Positions 31,409-39,969 of a DNA stretch of 64,000 nucleotides are shown here, piece by piece (position 1 is the first letter of the stretch; every line of letters begins with the position of its first letter). This stretch comes from Gaiellasilicea sp963784895. GTDB taxonomy: Bacteria; Actinomycetota; Thermoleophilia; Gaiellales; Gaiellaceae. The position numbers and the translations under genes are program-made. The DNA is taken from NCBI GenBank assembly GCA_963784895.1, contig CAWATM010000017.1:124001-188000 (forward strand). The letters run 5' to 3'. The notes beneath the pieces were generated by a model. The model was not told the origin of the DNA. It did not search any database and saw nothing but the letters and a program-made list of their open reading frames with translations.

Positions 31409-33160
31409 ATGCGCATCATCCCGCTCGTACTCCTGCTCCTCCTCGTCCCGGGGAGGGCGCTCGCCGCGCCTCCGGCGAACGACAACCGGGCCGACGCAGC
31501 CGCGATCCCGTCGTTCCCGTACGCGATCGCCGGCACGACCGCCGAGGCTACGGTCGAGCGGCTCGACCCGCAGGTCTCGCGCTGCGGCCGCGCCGAGTCG
31601 ACGAGCTGGTATCGAGTCGACACGGCGCCGGACGGCCTGATCGCGATCACGGTCAAGGGTGCCGCCGGTGTGGCGCCCGTGCTCCGCGTGTACCGGCGTG
31701 GCCCGTCGGCGATCCAGGAGATCGACTGCGGCTCCGCAGGCCCCGGCGGCAGCGCGTCCGCCTCCGTCGAGACCGTCCGCGGCTCCAACTACCTCGTCCT
31801 CGTCGGGCGCCGCCCCGCGACACCGGACGGGGGCTTCGAGCTCTCAGCTCAGATCTTCCTGCCGCCGGCGAACGACAACCGCGGCGGCGCGCCGCTGCTG
31901 AAGCTGCCGGGGACGGTTCGCGGTTCGACGCTCGGTGCAACCGGCGACGAGGCTGATCCCGGCTGTCGGATCCGTGGTGGCACCGTCTGGTATCGGATGA
32001 CGAGCGGGCGGGAAGGGCGCGTGCTGCTGAGGCTGGCCGCCCAGGGCGACCTCGACGCCGCTGTCGTCGTGTTCGAACGTGTCCGCTCGAGGATCCGGGG
32101 GGTCGCGTGCGCGCAGACCAATCGTCAGGGCCGGGCGACCGTCGGGCTCTCCGTGCGCCGTGGCGGCTCGTACCTGATCGTCGTCGGCCACGCCGGCGGC
32201 GCCGACCCGGGCACCTTCAGGCTCGACTCGCTGCTCAGCGAGCCGGCGGAGAGCCGGGCGGCAGGGCGGCAGCTGGCGCGGTCGGGCGCCCGCTCGACCG
32301 TCCACGGCCTCACCGACGTGAACGACATCTGGCGCGTCTCGATGCAGCCCGGGGTGACGTACAAGCTCGGGTTCTCGTCGCAGCCCTGCGCCTCGGTCAC
32401 GCTCCGCTCACGGCGGAACCTCGGCCGCGTCCTCGCACGCCTCGGCTGCGCCGGCTACACGACGTTCACGCCCGGCCCGGACGGCAGCCTCCGCTACGTG
32501 CTCGAAGTCGCTGCCGGTGCCGAGCCGGTGTCGCACGGCTATCGGCTCCGCTTCGCTGCCGCCGGCGCAGACGACGTCGGTGTCGGCGTCGCGCTCCGAA
32601 GCCGGCTCCCGGCCCGCGGCGCGCTCTCGCCGGCCGGGCTCGACGTGCGCGACCTCTTCCACTTCGACGTCGAGGAGCGCGCCGACGTCCGCCTCGATCT
32701 GACGGGCGGGCTCGTCTTCGTGCTCCTGCGCGACGACGGCGCGCGCATCGGCGAGTTCGCGCGGTTCCGGCGCCAGCTCGCCCCGGGGCGCTACGTCGTA
32801 GCCGTGTCCGCATCGTCGGGCGGCCCGAGCGTGCGGTACGGGCTCTCGCTGCTGATCCGCGAGATCACCTCGACCACGCTCCGTCTCGCCGCGACGACCG
32901 TGTCCCCCGGAACGACGGTGGTCCTCCAGCCGCGCGTCGCGAAGGCGGCGTCGGGTGTCGTCGAGGTCCAGGTCGACCGCTTCGACCCGCTCACCGGCTG
33001 GCAGTTCAACCGGTTGCTGCGCGTGGCGGTGGGCGGCAGCGTCGGTTGGCGGCCGCCTGCGGAAGGGCGGTGGCGCCTGCGTGCGTCGTTCCGCGGCACG
33101 ATCGACGCCAGCCCGAGCAGGAGCGGCTACGCGCACCTGCTCGTGGAGAGGCGCGTCTAA
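31409..33160 (+). CDS. Secreted protein with repeated PPANDNR beta-sandwich modules
   Basis: 583 aa. Signal peptide MRIIPLVLLLLLVPGRALAA. The mature protein has tandem beta-sandwich domains each introduced by PPANDNR (residues near 21 and 150), with conserved SYLIVVG or NYLVLVG strands, resembling pre-peptidase C-terminal (PPC)-type modules found on exported proteins. A more divergent region follows and a final domain (VSPGTTVVLQPRVAKAASG, GWQFNRLLRV) resembles an Ig-like cap. No protease is attached. GAAGGAGG precedes the ATG. Confidence 0.8.
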   Translation: MRIIPLVLLLLLVPGRALAAPPANDNRADAAAIPSFPYAIAGTTAEATVERLDPQVSRCGRAESTSWYRVDTAPDGLIAITVKGAAGVAPVLRVYRRGPSAIQEIDCGSAGPGGSASASVETVRGSNYLVLVGRRPATPDGGFELSAQIFLPPANDNRGGAPLLKLPGTVRGSTLGATGDEADPGCRIRGGTVWYRMTSGREGRVLLRLAAQGDLDAAVVVFERVRSRIRGVACAQTNRQGRATVGLSVRRGGSYLIVVGHAGGADPGTFRLDSLLSEPAESRAAGRQLARSGARSTVHGLTDVNDIWRVSMQPGVTYKLGFSSQPCASVTLRSRRNLGRVLARLGCAGYTTFTPGPDGSLRYVLEVAAGAEPVSHGYRLRFAAAGADDVGVGVALRSRLPARGALSPAGLDVRDLFHFDVEERADVRLDLTGGLVFVLLRDDGARIGEFARFRRQLAPGRYVVAVSASSGGPSVRYGLSLLIREITSTTLRLAATTVSPGTTVVLQPRVAKAASGVVEVQVDRFDPLTGWQFNRLLRVAVGGSVGWRPPAEGRWRLRASFRGTIDASPSRSGYAHLLVERRV

Positions 33161-33444
33161 CCCGTCGGCGGCTGGTGCGGCGCCCGCGCGGCGATCAGCG
33201 CGGTGGGGCAGATCCAGTAGCGAGCCTCGCCGCGCATCCCGCGCCGCGTGCACGAGTCCTTGGTGAGGTCGGGGTACCCCGTCAGCTCTCCGGGGCGGCA
33301 CTCGAGCCACTCGGACCCGGCCGGTGCGGGTGCGGCGACCGTCGCGCACGTGCCGAGGAGCCCGGTGCGGTCGAGCGCGCGCTCGTGCTTGGCCAGGGCC
33401 AGGAGTGACGCGATCATCGCGGCGGCGAAGACGATCCGGGACAT
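33157..33444 (-). CDS. Small exported Cys-rich hypothetical protein
   Basis: 95 aa from the ATG at 33444. A signal peptide (MSRIVFAAAMIASLLALAKH) is followed by a domain with four Cys (GTCATV, WLECRPG, DSCTRRG, YWICPT), suggesting two disulfides. This fits the DsbA/DsbB pair just downstream. Its stop codon overlaps the stop of the convergent secreted-protein gene. No family is recognised. Confidence 0.7.
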   Translation of the reverse strand: MSRIVFAAAMIASLLALAKHERALDRTGLLGTCATVAAPAPAGSEWLECRPGELTGYPDLTKDSCTRRGMRGEARYWICPTALIAARAPHQPPTG

Positions 33445-33727
33445 GGGGGGCTCCGGAGCTGGGGGTGGCCTCTGAGATCTCCGCCGCAGGCAGAGATCTC
33501 GACACAGCATCGGCGGACCCCGCCCGCCCGAGAATCACCCGATCGAGCCGTTGCGATCGACCCGCGCGAGCGCCGGCGCCGTGCCTTCCCGACAAGCACG
33601 ACGACACGTCGCCTTCGCCCTCGCTCCTAGTTCCCGCTGACGCCGCCGCCATCCGTAATCCCCCGCAGGAAGTCGAGGGTCGACCACGGTGGCGGCCGGC
33701 GCCCGCCGGGCCTACAACGGAAAGCGA

Positions 33728-34516
33728 ATGGCGAGCGGAAAGGTCAGCAAGCGGAGGCGGGCGGCGGAGCGCGTGCAGGTGCCCGTGCCGCGCGGCACGC
33801 CGGCCAGGCGCGGCGTCGACCGCGGCGTCTGGGTCGCGGCAGCGGTCGCCGCCGCGCTCGTCGTCGCGGTCGTCGTCGGAATCGCGACCACGCGCGGCGG
33901 CGACGCCGACCAGGTCGCAGCAGGCTCGACGCTTGCCGACGCCGCCGACGTGACCGCGATCTTCGACGGCATCGCGCAGGACGGTGTCGCCCTCGGCCGG
34001 GCCGACGCGCCGGTGACGCTGGTCGAATTCGTCGACATGCAGTGCCCGTTCTGCCGCGAGTTCGAGGTCGCGGTGATGCCGACGCTGATCGAGAAGCACG
34101 TGCGGCCCGGCAAGCTCCGAATCGAGTTGCGCGGCCTCAGCTTCCTGGGCCCGGACTCGGAGCGCGGCATCCGCGCCGTCCTCGCCGCCGGTGAGCAAGA
34201 CGTGCTCTTCGGGATCAAGGCGCTGCTCTTCGCGAACCAGGGCGCCGAGAACGCTGGCTGGCTCAGCCAGGACCTCGTCGAAGCAGCCGGGCGGTCGTTG
34301 CCCGGGCTCGACGTGGGCCGGCTCGTCGGCGACATGAGCTCGGGCGCCGTCTCCGAGCAGCTCGACGAGCACGCTGCCGAGGCGAAGCGCCGCGGCGTCA
34401 ACTCGACGCCGACGATCCTCGTTGCCAAGACCGGCGAGGAGCCGCAGCTGGTTCAGCTCGACTCCCCGTCCGATCTCGCCTCGATCGAGCAGGCGATCGC
34501 CGCAGCCGGTTCGTGA
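33728..34516 (+). CDS. DsbA-family thiol-disulfide oxidoreductase
   Basis: 262 aa from the ATG at 33728. A basic cytoplasmic tail (KVSKRRRAAERV) and one transmembrane helix (about 34-54) anchor a thioredoxin-fold domain. Active site CPFC (Cys106, Cys109) in FVDMQCPFCREFE and the cis-proline loop VNSTPTILV are present. It should introduce disulfides into exported proteins and be re-oxidised by the downstream DsbB-like protein, with which it overlaps by GTGA. An upstream start at 33689 is possible but less well spaced. Confidence 0.9.
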   Translation: MASGKVSKRRRAAERVQVPVPRGTPARRGVDRGVWVAAAVAAALVVAVVVGIATTRGGDADQVAAGSTLADAADVTAIFDGIAQDGVALGRADAPVTLVEFVDMQCPFCREFEVAVMPTLIEKHVRPGKLRIELRGLSFLGPDSERGIRAVLAAGEQDVLFGIKALLFANQGAENAGWLSQDLVEAAGRSLPGLDVGRLVGDMSSGAVSEQLDEHAAEAKRRGVNSTPTILVAKTGEEPQLVQLDSPSDLASIEQAIAAAGS

Positions 34517-35052
34517 GCGACGCGGTCACCGCCGCACTCGGCGTCCTCGGGCTGCTCGCCCAGGTCGCCCTCGCGGCTGCCCTGCTCGCCGTCCTGCTGC
34601 GCCTGGTGGGCGTCCCCGGCCCTTGGCGCTCGCTGCGTGAGACGCTCGAGGGATCGGAGCTCTGGCTCGCCTTCGGGATTGCGCTCGTCGCGACCGGAGG
34701 CAGCCTCTTCTTCTCCGAGATCGAGCACTTCGTCCCCTGCAAGCTCTGCTGGTTCCAGCGCATCGCGATGTACCCGCTCGTCCTGCTGGCGCTGCCCGCA
34801 CTCGCCCGCGACAACCGTGCAGGACGGTACTTCCTGCCACTGCCCGTCGTCGGTCTCGCCGTCTCGCTCTGGCACATCCTGGTCGAGCGCGGCGTGATCG
34901 AGGAAACACAGTCCTGCGAGATCTCGGCGCCCGGGGGTTGCAGCGTCAAGTGGATCGAGGAGCTCGGCTACATCACGATCCCGACGCTCGCCGCGACGGC
35001 GTTCGCGCTCTGCATCCTCATGCTGTGCCTCGCCGCCGCGCGCAGGGCGTAG
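34513..35052 (+). CDS. Disulfide bond formation protein B (DsbB/BdbC)
   Basis: 179 aa with a GTG start overlapping the TGA of dsbA. Transmembrane helices flank a CKLC motif (HFVPCKLCWFQRIAMYPLVL), the quinone-linked Cys pair, and a second Cys pair (QSCEISAPGGCSVKW) forms the DsbA-facing loop. It re-oxidises the DsbA partner by passing electrons to quinone. The protein has an additional N-terminal hydrophobic segment compared with the minimal four-helix DsbB. Confidence 0.92.
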   Translation: MSDAVTAALGVLGLLAQVALAAALLAVLLRLVGVPGPWRSLRETLEGSELWLAFGIALVATGGSLFFSEIEHFVPCKLCWFQRIAMYPLVLLALPALARDNRAGRYFLPLPVVGLAVSLWHILVERGVIEETQSCEISAPGGCSVKWIEELGYITIPTLAATAFALCILMLCLAAARRA

Positions 35053-35065
35053 CTGCTGTTCGCGT

Positions 35066-35536
35066 CTACGTCGGAGGTCTCAGGCGCTTCGCCCACGTCT
35101 CGCCCGCGGCACGGCCTTCCGGCGTGGCGAGAAAGTGCTCCAACGGGACGTGCAGGAACGTCCCCTCGGCCTCCGCGAGCAGCGAATCGACGTCGCGGAG
35201 CTCGGCAGCGATCTCGATCCGGCGGCCGCGTTCGCTCGTGACGCGGGCGCTGACCGCGAGCGGCGTGTTGATCGGAGCCGGCTTGCGGTAGCGGATCGCG
35301 ATCCGCGCCGTCACGGTCGGAAAGCGGTGCCAGGTCGCGAGCAGGCCGCACGCTTCATCGAGGGCCGCGCCGACGATGCCGCCGTGCGCGATCCCGGGAC
35401 CGCCCTGGTGGTGGACGCCGAACGTGACCGCGGACGAGTAGGCATCGGCGCCCTCAGCAGCCGGGAGCGCCAGCCGCAGCCCGAGCTCGTGGTCGCCGCA
35501 GCCGAAGCAGGACGGGTCGTGATGGGGCGGGATCAG
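35066..35536 (-). CDS. PaaI-type hotdog thioesterase
   Basis: About 156 aa. Motifs: PPHHDPSCFGCGDHELGLRL at the start, HQGGPGIAHGGIVGAALDEA (the HGG-x-x-x-x-x-x-DE active-site helix), and TARIAIRYRKPAPINTPLAV. It should hydrolyse acyl-CoA thioesters. The frame is open upstream but has no ATG, GTG or TTG near the homologous start; a CTG at 35534-35536, 8 bases after the stop of the diiron gene, is the best candidate. It is the last gene of a four-gene minus-strand unit. Confidence 0.8.
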   Translation of the reverse strand: MIPPHHDPSCFGCGDHELGLRLALPAAEGADAYSSAVTFGVHHQGGPGIAHGGIVGAALDEACGLLATWHRFPTVTARIAIRYRKPAPINTPLAVSARVTSERGRRIEIAAELRDVDSLLAEAEGTFLHVPLEHFLATPEGRAAGETWAKRLRPPT

Positions 35537-35544
35537 ATGGCTCT

Positions 35545-36426
35545 TTATGCAGCGAAGGGCAGCCGGATGTCGGAGACGTCGAGGCCCATGCTCGAGGCCA
35601 TCCTGATCCCGTCGCGGACGTCTTCCTGCAGGCGCCTGATGTCGGTCTCGCGCATCACGTTTCCGATCCAGGCGCGTTCCTTCGGCCGCCAGAGTGCATG
35701 CTCGACGAAGATCGGCAGCAGGTTGTTGGCCGCCTGGACGAGGCTGTCCTTCGTTCGCTTGGACGCGCCCTCGAGCAGGACGCGCTCGTACGCGACGCCG
35801 GAGCTGTGGTGGATGCCGTCGTCGATTGTGAGCCGGTTGCAGAGATCCTCGAGCACCGTGCCGCGGGACGAGCGCGCGATCAGGCGGAAGCGAGGGATGA
35901 TCAGCCGCTCGAAGAAGACCTGCATCTGAAAGACCTTCTCCTCGAGCGTCTCGGCCTCGAGGGTGATCTTCGCCAGCTCGTCGAGGTACGGGTCGCGCTC
36001 CGCGACGCCGCCGGCCTCGTCCGCGAGCTTGAGCCACGCCTCCGTGTGGCGGGCCTCGTCCTGGACCATCGTGGAGTAGTAGAGCTTCGCCTCCGGGTGC
36101 GGCGCGAGGTTGAGCAGCTGGGCCGCCATCTCGACGGCGAACTGATCCGCCTGCAGCTGCTGCGTGATCACCGACCGCCAGACGGCACGGCGCCGCTCCT
36201 TCCGCTCCGCCGAGGCGCCGGCGCGCGTCTCGGGGATCGGCGGGACGTCGCCCCACGGGAGGTCCCGCACCTGCCACTCCTGTTTCTTCGCCAGCTCGTA
36301 GAAGCGGAGCACCCCGCGGCCCTTGTCGTCCCGCGCGGCGTCGTCTGCGGCCTGCCGCTCCGCCTCGATCAGCGGTGCGTAGGTCGGATCCGCGTTGATC
36401 GGCTCGTCGGCCGGCTCGACCGTCAT
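35545..36426 (-). CDS. Ferritin-like diiron protein
   Basis: 293 aa from the ATG at 36426. The four-helix bundle shows ADQFAVEMAAQLLNL, VQDEARHTEAWLKL (ExxH), FQMQVFFERLIIPRF and LTIDDGIHHSSGVAYERVL (DxxHH). These are the paired carboxylate/His ligand helices of R2-like and ferritin-like oxidases. It is not a canonical ribonucleotide reductase subunit (no partner, different C-terminus). It is likely an oxygen-dependent desaturase, hydroxylase or N-oxygenase acting on a substrate of the linked HMG-CoA-reductase-like pathway; this is inference from context. Confidence 0.82.
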   Translation of the reverse strand: MTVEPADEPINADPTYAPLIEAERQAADDAARDDKGRGVLRFYELAKKQEWQVRDLPWGDVPPIPETRAGASAERKERRRAVWRSVITQQLQADQFAVEMAAQLLNLAPHPEAKLYYSTMVQDEARHTEAWLKLADEAGGVAERDPYLDELAKITLEAETLEEKVFQMQVFFERLIIPRFRLIARSSRGTVLEDLCNRLTIDDGIHHSSGVAYERVLLEGASKRTKDSLVQAANNLLPIFVEHALWRPKERAWIGNVMRETDIRRLQEDVRDGIRMASSMGLDVSDIRLPFAA

Positions 36427-36456
36427 CGCGCGAAGCTTAACGCCGCCGGGTCGGTC

Positions 36457-36493
36457 GGGCCGCGAAGCGGCCCCTTCAGGGATCTTGCGCCGA
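36457..36493. repeat. Dispersed 3'-end hairpin element, copy 2
   Basis: Read from the minus strand right after the HMGR stop: GCGCAAGATCCCTGAAGGGG and then CCGCTTCGCGGCCC. CCCTGAAGGGG and GGCCGC-GAA-GCGGCC are the two stems. Copies lie at 7429-7465 and 48944-48980. Confidence 0.6.
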
Positions 36494-37711
36494 CTAGCGC
36501 AGGCCGCCGAGCTGGTGGTGGGCCCGGAAGAAGTTCTCCGAACCGGCCGTCGCCATCGCCGACGAGGCCGAGATCTCGAGCGCGAGCGCGGCAGCGGCGA
36601 CGATCTGCGCGAAGCGGTGCACCTTGCCGCTGCCGGCGCAGCCGAGCAGCGCCAGCCAGTCGCGGGCGTACGGGAGGGTCGTGCCGCCGCCGACGGTGCC
36701 GACCTCGAGCCCCGGGAACCGGATCGTCGCGTGCAAGCCCCCGTCCCCGGTCCGGCGCGCCGTGCCGTGCGCCATCGAGCTCGTCCCGACCATGCCGAGG
36801 TCCTGCCCGGTGCAGGCGAAGATCGACGCGATCGCCGAGGCGGGAGTAAACGCGACCGACTGCATCCCGGACGCGACGGCGCCGTGCGTCCCCGCCCACG
36901 AGAGCTCGAGCAGGTCGTCGACGGACGTGCGCAGGACGCGCCGCACCGTTTCCGCGTCGAGCGTCGCCTCCGCGAGCACCGTCTTCCCATGCCCGGACTG
37001 AAAGAACTCGTACGAGGGTTTCTTGTCGCCGCCCATGTTCGCCTCGAGGATCGCGCGCTCGGGCTGCACGGGCGCCTGCCGCATGACGTAGCCCATGTTC
37101 AGTGCGTAGCTGTTGCGGGTCATCATGTTCGGCCCGCAGGCGTCTCCGGTCGTCCAGGCCCAGAGCACGTGGCACATCGACCCGACGACGTGTGTCTTCA
37201 CCTCGCGCAGCTTCGCCCGCTTCGAGAGCGAGGGGTCGTCGAGCGCGGCCAGGAACGCGCGGAGCTCGTCGAGGGAGCCCTCGAGCCACTTTGCAAGCCG
37301 TACGGCATCTGCTGTGTCATTGCAGATAAAGCATGATGCTCGTGTCATTCTGTCCTGGAGCACGTATGTTCGGAATCCGCCCGACGTCGCCGCCGCCTTC
37401 ATCCCGCGCGACATCGAGGCGGAGAGGCCGCCCTCGGTGTGCGCCAGCGGTACCAGCAGCTCCTCCTGCTCACGGCCGGTCTCACGCAGGGTCCCCGCCG
37501 GCTCCTCGAGCTCGTACTGCCCGAGCTCGATCACGAGCGGGCCGACGACCGACACCGGTATGACCGTCGCGCCGGTGTGCGACTCCTGCGCGCGCGACCA
37601 CGATTCGTCGTCGTGGGCGAGCGGCCCGTCGCCGACGACGTCACGGATCGCATCGCGCCGCGCCTGGATCGACTCGGCGTCGTTCTTGCGTGGCCAGCGC
37701 CGCAGCTCCAT
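36494..37711 (-). CDS. Hydroxymethylglutaryl-CoA reductase family enzyme
   Basis: 405 aa. Catalytic residues by family alignment: Glu93 (PLAHTEGGLSASMSRG), Lys230/231 (DKKPSYEFF), Asp304 (TGQDLGMV) and a C-terminal His (FFRAHHQLG). LEVGTVGGGTTLPYARDWLA is the class I-like cofactor/dimer block. The usual DAMGMNM pyridine-nucleotide motif is GDACGPNMM, a divergence. No N-terminal membrane domain. It should reduce HMG-CoA (or a related acyl-CoA) to mevalonate with NADPH. No other mevalonate gene is seen nearby, so the pathway link is open. The first upstream gene ends 11 bases before. Confidence 0.85.
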   Translation of the reverse strand: MELRRWPRKNDAESIQARRDAIRDVVGDGPLAHDDESWSRAQESHTGATVIPVSVVGPLVIELGQYELEEPAGTLRETGREQEELLVPLAHTEGGLSASMSRGMKAAATSGGFRTYVLQDRMTRASCFICNDTADAVRLAKWLEGSLDELRAFLAALDDPSLSKRAKLREVKTHVVGSMCHVLWAWTTGDACGPNMMTRNSYALNMGYVMRQAPVQPERAILEANMGGDKKPSYEFFQSGHGKTVLAEATLDAETVRRVLRTSVDDLLELSWAGTHGAVASGMQSVAFTPASAIASIFACTGQDLGMVGTSSMAHGTARRTGDGGLHATIRFPGLEVGTVGGGTTLPYARDWLALLGCAGSGKVHRFAQIVAAAALALEISASSAMATAGSENFFRAHHQLGGLR

Positions 37712-37722
37712 GGCTGGGAACC

Positions 37723-38292
37723 CTACGGCCTCGCGCTGCGCAGGCGGCGAATGACGCCGCGGACACCGAGCGAAGGCGTCAGCCCGACCACGGTGTGGCG
37801 GAGCGGGTAGTCCGTCGGCCGAACTGGAATCCGCAGTTGCGGCTGCGCGGGCTCAGAGCTCACCCACTCGTTTCCCCACTCGCGGCGGAAACCGGTGCGC
37901 GGCAGCGCGTAGATGAGGCCGTCGGTCCATGTTGCCGGAGACGCTGGATCGCCGAACACCGCCGAGACGTAGAACCGACGGCGGCGCGATCCTCGCCCGA
38001 TGTGCGTGCAGGCCGTCACCACGCCGTCGACGCAGTCGCGTGCGACGACGGCGTAGAAGAGCGGCCAGATGCCGTCGTCGCACGCGACCACCGCGAGCAG
38101 CTCGGTGTCGAGATCGTGTGCCGGCTGGGGCTCCAGGAGAGTCAGTGTGGTGTGGTTCGAGCCGTGCAGGAGGAGGCCGTGCTGATCGACGAGGTACGTC
38201 AGGAACTCATGAACCGGATACGGCGATCGCGCGACGTCGACCAAGCCGTCGCGGCCCTGCGCCGAGGCGATCAGCTCCTCGAACGTGCGCAA
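37723..38292 (-). CDS. Hypothetical protein, first gene of the HMGR operon
   Basis: 189 aa. It has phrases like SPYPVHEFLTYLVDQHGLLL and ELLAVVACDDGIWPLFYAVV, with a later basic beta region (GRGSRRRRFYVSAVFGDPAS). I recall related uncharacterised proteins but no assigned function. No signal or membrane segment. Its position 11 bases before the HMGR-family gene suggests co-expression. Confidence 0.7.
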   Translation of the reverse strand: MRTFEELIASAQGRDGLVDVARSPYPVHEFLTYLVDQHGLLLHGSNHTTLTLLEPQPAHDLDTELLAVVACDDGIWPLFYAVVARDCVDGVVTACTHIGRGSRRRRFYVSAVFGDPASPATWTDGLIYALPRTGFRREWGNEWVSSEPAQPQLRIPVRPTDYPLRHTVVGLTPSLGVRGVIRRLRSARP

Positions 38293-38480
38293 CCGCTCGG
38301 CGTCGCGCGTGATCGCCGGCCCTTCCGTGGCGCCGACGAGGTTGAGCCCGAGCCGCTCGCCGAGCCGCCAGACGCCGATGCCAACCGAACGCAGAAGGCT
38401 CAGCGCGACTCGCTGCGATCGTGGCCCCGTGCGCTCGATCGCAGGAAGCTACCAGCCGGGTCGGCACTATCCTGACCGCG

Positions 38481-39338
38481 ATGGCAGCGACGCTGATGGA
38501 CGGGAAGGCGCTCGCGGAGCGGATCCGTGCCGAGGTCGCGGCCGAGGTGGCGGCGTTCCCGCGCCCAATCGGGCTCGCCACCGTCCTCGTCGGCGACGAC
38601 CCGGCCTCGGACGTCTACATCCGGATGAAGCACAAGGCGACGCTCGAGGTGGGGATCGAGGCTCGTGACCTGCGCCTGCCGCAGGAGACGAGCGAGGCTC
38701 AGTTGCTCGAGCTCGTCGTGGAGCTGAACGGCGACGACGCGATCGACGGCATCCTCGTCCAGCTGCCGCTGCCGGGCCAGATCGACGAGGGCCGCGTGAT
38801 CCGCGCCGTCGACCCGGTCAAGGACGTCGACGGCTTTCATCCCGTCAATGCCGGGCTTCTCCTCGCCGGCAACCCCGGGCACGTGCCGGGCACGCCGCTC
38901 GGGGTGCTCGCGCTGCTCGACGCATACGAGGTCGAGCTGAAGGGGGCGAATGCGGTCGTGATCGGTCGCAGCGACATCGTCGGCAAGCCCGCGGCGCTGC
39001 TGCTCCTCCATCGGCACGCGACCGTGACGATCTGCCACTCCCGCACGCGGGATCTCGCCGCCGAGACCTCGCGTGCCGACGTGGTCGTCGCCGCCGTCGG
39101 CGTCCCGGGAGTCGTGACGCCCGCGATGGTGAAGGCCGGCGCCGCCATCGTCGACGTCGGGATCAACCGCACCGAGAATGGCCTCGTCGGTGACGTCGAC
39201 CCGGCCGTGTCCGAACGAGCAGGGTTCCTGACGCCGGTGCCCGGAGGGGTCGGTCCGATGACGATCGCGATGCTGCTCCGGAGCACGGTTCGGGCGGCGC
39301 GATACCGCTCGAAGGAGGTTGCACATCCAGCCGCGTAA
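38481..39338 (+). CDS. folD: Bifunctional methylenetetrahydrofolate dehydrogenase/cyclohydrolase FolD
   Basis: 285 aa from the ATG at 38481. Signatures: VGDDPASDVYIRMKHKATLE (Tyr and the catalytic Lys), VQLPLPGQID, PVKDVDGFHPVNAG, the NADP-binding GRSDIVGKPAALLLL and PVPGGVGPMTIAMLL. It interconverts methylene-, methenyl- and formyl-tetrahydrofolate for purine and formyl-Met-tRNA synthesis. It is complete and in a single gene unit, divergent from the HMGR operon. Confidence 0.97.
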   Translation: MAATLMDGKALAERIRAEVAAEVAAFPRPIGLATVLVGDDPASDVYIRMKHKATLEVGIEARDLRLPQETSEAQLLELVVELNGDDAIDGILVQLPLPGQIDEGRVIRAVDPVKDVDGFHPVNAGLLLAGNPGHVPGTPLGVLALLDAYEVELKGANAVVIGRSDIVGKPAALLLLHRHATVTICHSRTRDLAAETSRADVVVAAVGVPGVVTPAMVKAGAAIVDVGINRTENGLVGDVDPAVSERAGFLTPVPGGVGPMTIAMLLRSTVRAARYRSKEVAHPAA

Positions 39339-39415
39339 GGCTATGGTTCGCGCGCTTTATCAAGGTCGGCGGCTCGGTGCCCGGGCCGTCGCTTCATCGC
39401 AAGGAGGAAGTCCAG

Positions 39416-39616
39416 TTGGCTCAGGGCACCGTTAAGTGGTTCTCGAACGAGAAGGGGTACGGGTTCATCGAGCGTGAGGGTGGCGAGGACGTTTTCGTCC
39501 ACTTCTCCGCGATCACGATGGACGGCTACAAGTCGCTGACCGAAGGCCAGCGGGTGGAGTTCGAGGTCGTCCAGGGGCCCAAGGGCGCCCAGGCGGCGAA
39601 CGTCTCCGCGGTCTAA
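39416..39616 (+). CDS. Cold-shock protein (CspA family)
   Basis: 66 aa. Start TTG at 39416 preceded by AAGGAGGA at 39401, giving MAQGTVKWFSNEKGYGFIER. RNP-1 (KGYGFI) and RNP-2 (DVFVHF) motifs are intact. It binds single-stranded nucleic acid as an RNA chaperone. A terminator with a U-rich tail follows at 39637. A longer frame from 39377 is possible but lacks the family N-terminus. Confidence 0.95.
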   Translation: MAQGTVKWFSNEKGYGFIEREGGEDVFVHFSAITMDGYKSLTEGQRVEFEVVQGPKGAQAANVSAV

Positions 39617-39636
39617 CCCCTCTTAGATCCGAGCTC

Positions 39637-39662
39637 GAAGGGCTCCCGAGAGGGGGCCCTTC
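39637..39662 (+). terminator. Rho-independent terminator after the cold-shock gene
   Basis: GAAGGGC (39637-39643) pairs with GCCCTTC (39656-39662) with an inner CCC/GGG stem, followed by CTCTTTT. It separates the cold-shock gene from gatC. Confidence 0.8.
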
Positions 39663-39684
39663 CTCTTTTGGAAGGATTGGTGCG

Positions 39685-39969
39685 ATGGCAATCACACGCG
39701 AAGAGGTCCTGCACGTCGCGAAGCTGGCGAGCCTCGAGTTGACCGACGACGAGGTCGAGCGGCTGACCGGCGAGCTGAGCGCAATCCTGGAGGCGGTCTC
39801 GAAGGTGAGCGAGCTCGACCTCGCCGACGTGCCGCCGACCTCGCATCCGCTCCAGCTCGTCAACACCTGGGCCGAGGACGAGCCGCGGCCATCGCTTTCG
39901 CTCGACGAGGCTTTCGCGAACGCGCCCGCGCGCGAGGGCGACCTCTTCAAGGTGCCGCCGACCGCATGA
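39685..39969 (+). CDS. gatC: Asp/Glu-tRNA amidotransferase subunit C
   Basis: 94 aa, typical GatC length. ITREEVLHVAKLASLELTDD and the C-terminal LREGDLFKVP-like end (AREGDLFKVPPT) are signatures. GatC stabilises the GatA-GatB complex, which converts Glu-tRNA(Gln) and Asp-tRNA(Asn) to the amidated forms. It overlaps gatA by ATGA and is preceded by GGAAGGA. First gene of the gatCAB operon. Confidence 0.97.
   Translation: MAITREEVLHVAKLASLELTDDEVERLTGELSAILEAVSKVSELDLADVPPTSHPLQLVNTWAEDEPRPSLSLDEAFANAPAREGDLFKVPPTA

Noticed and set aside
32408..34372. 654-codon minus-strand frame opposite the secreted protein and dsbA genes
   Set aside because: Low-complexity composition and no homology-like motifs; it crosses three real genes.
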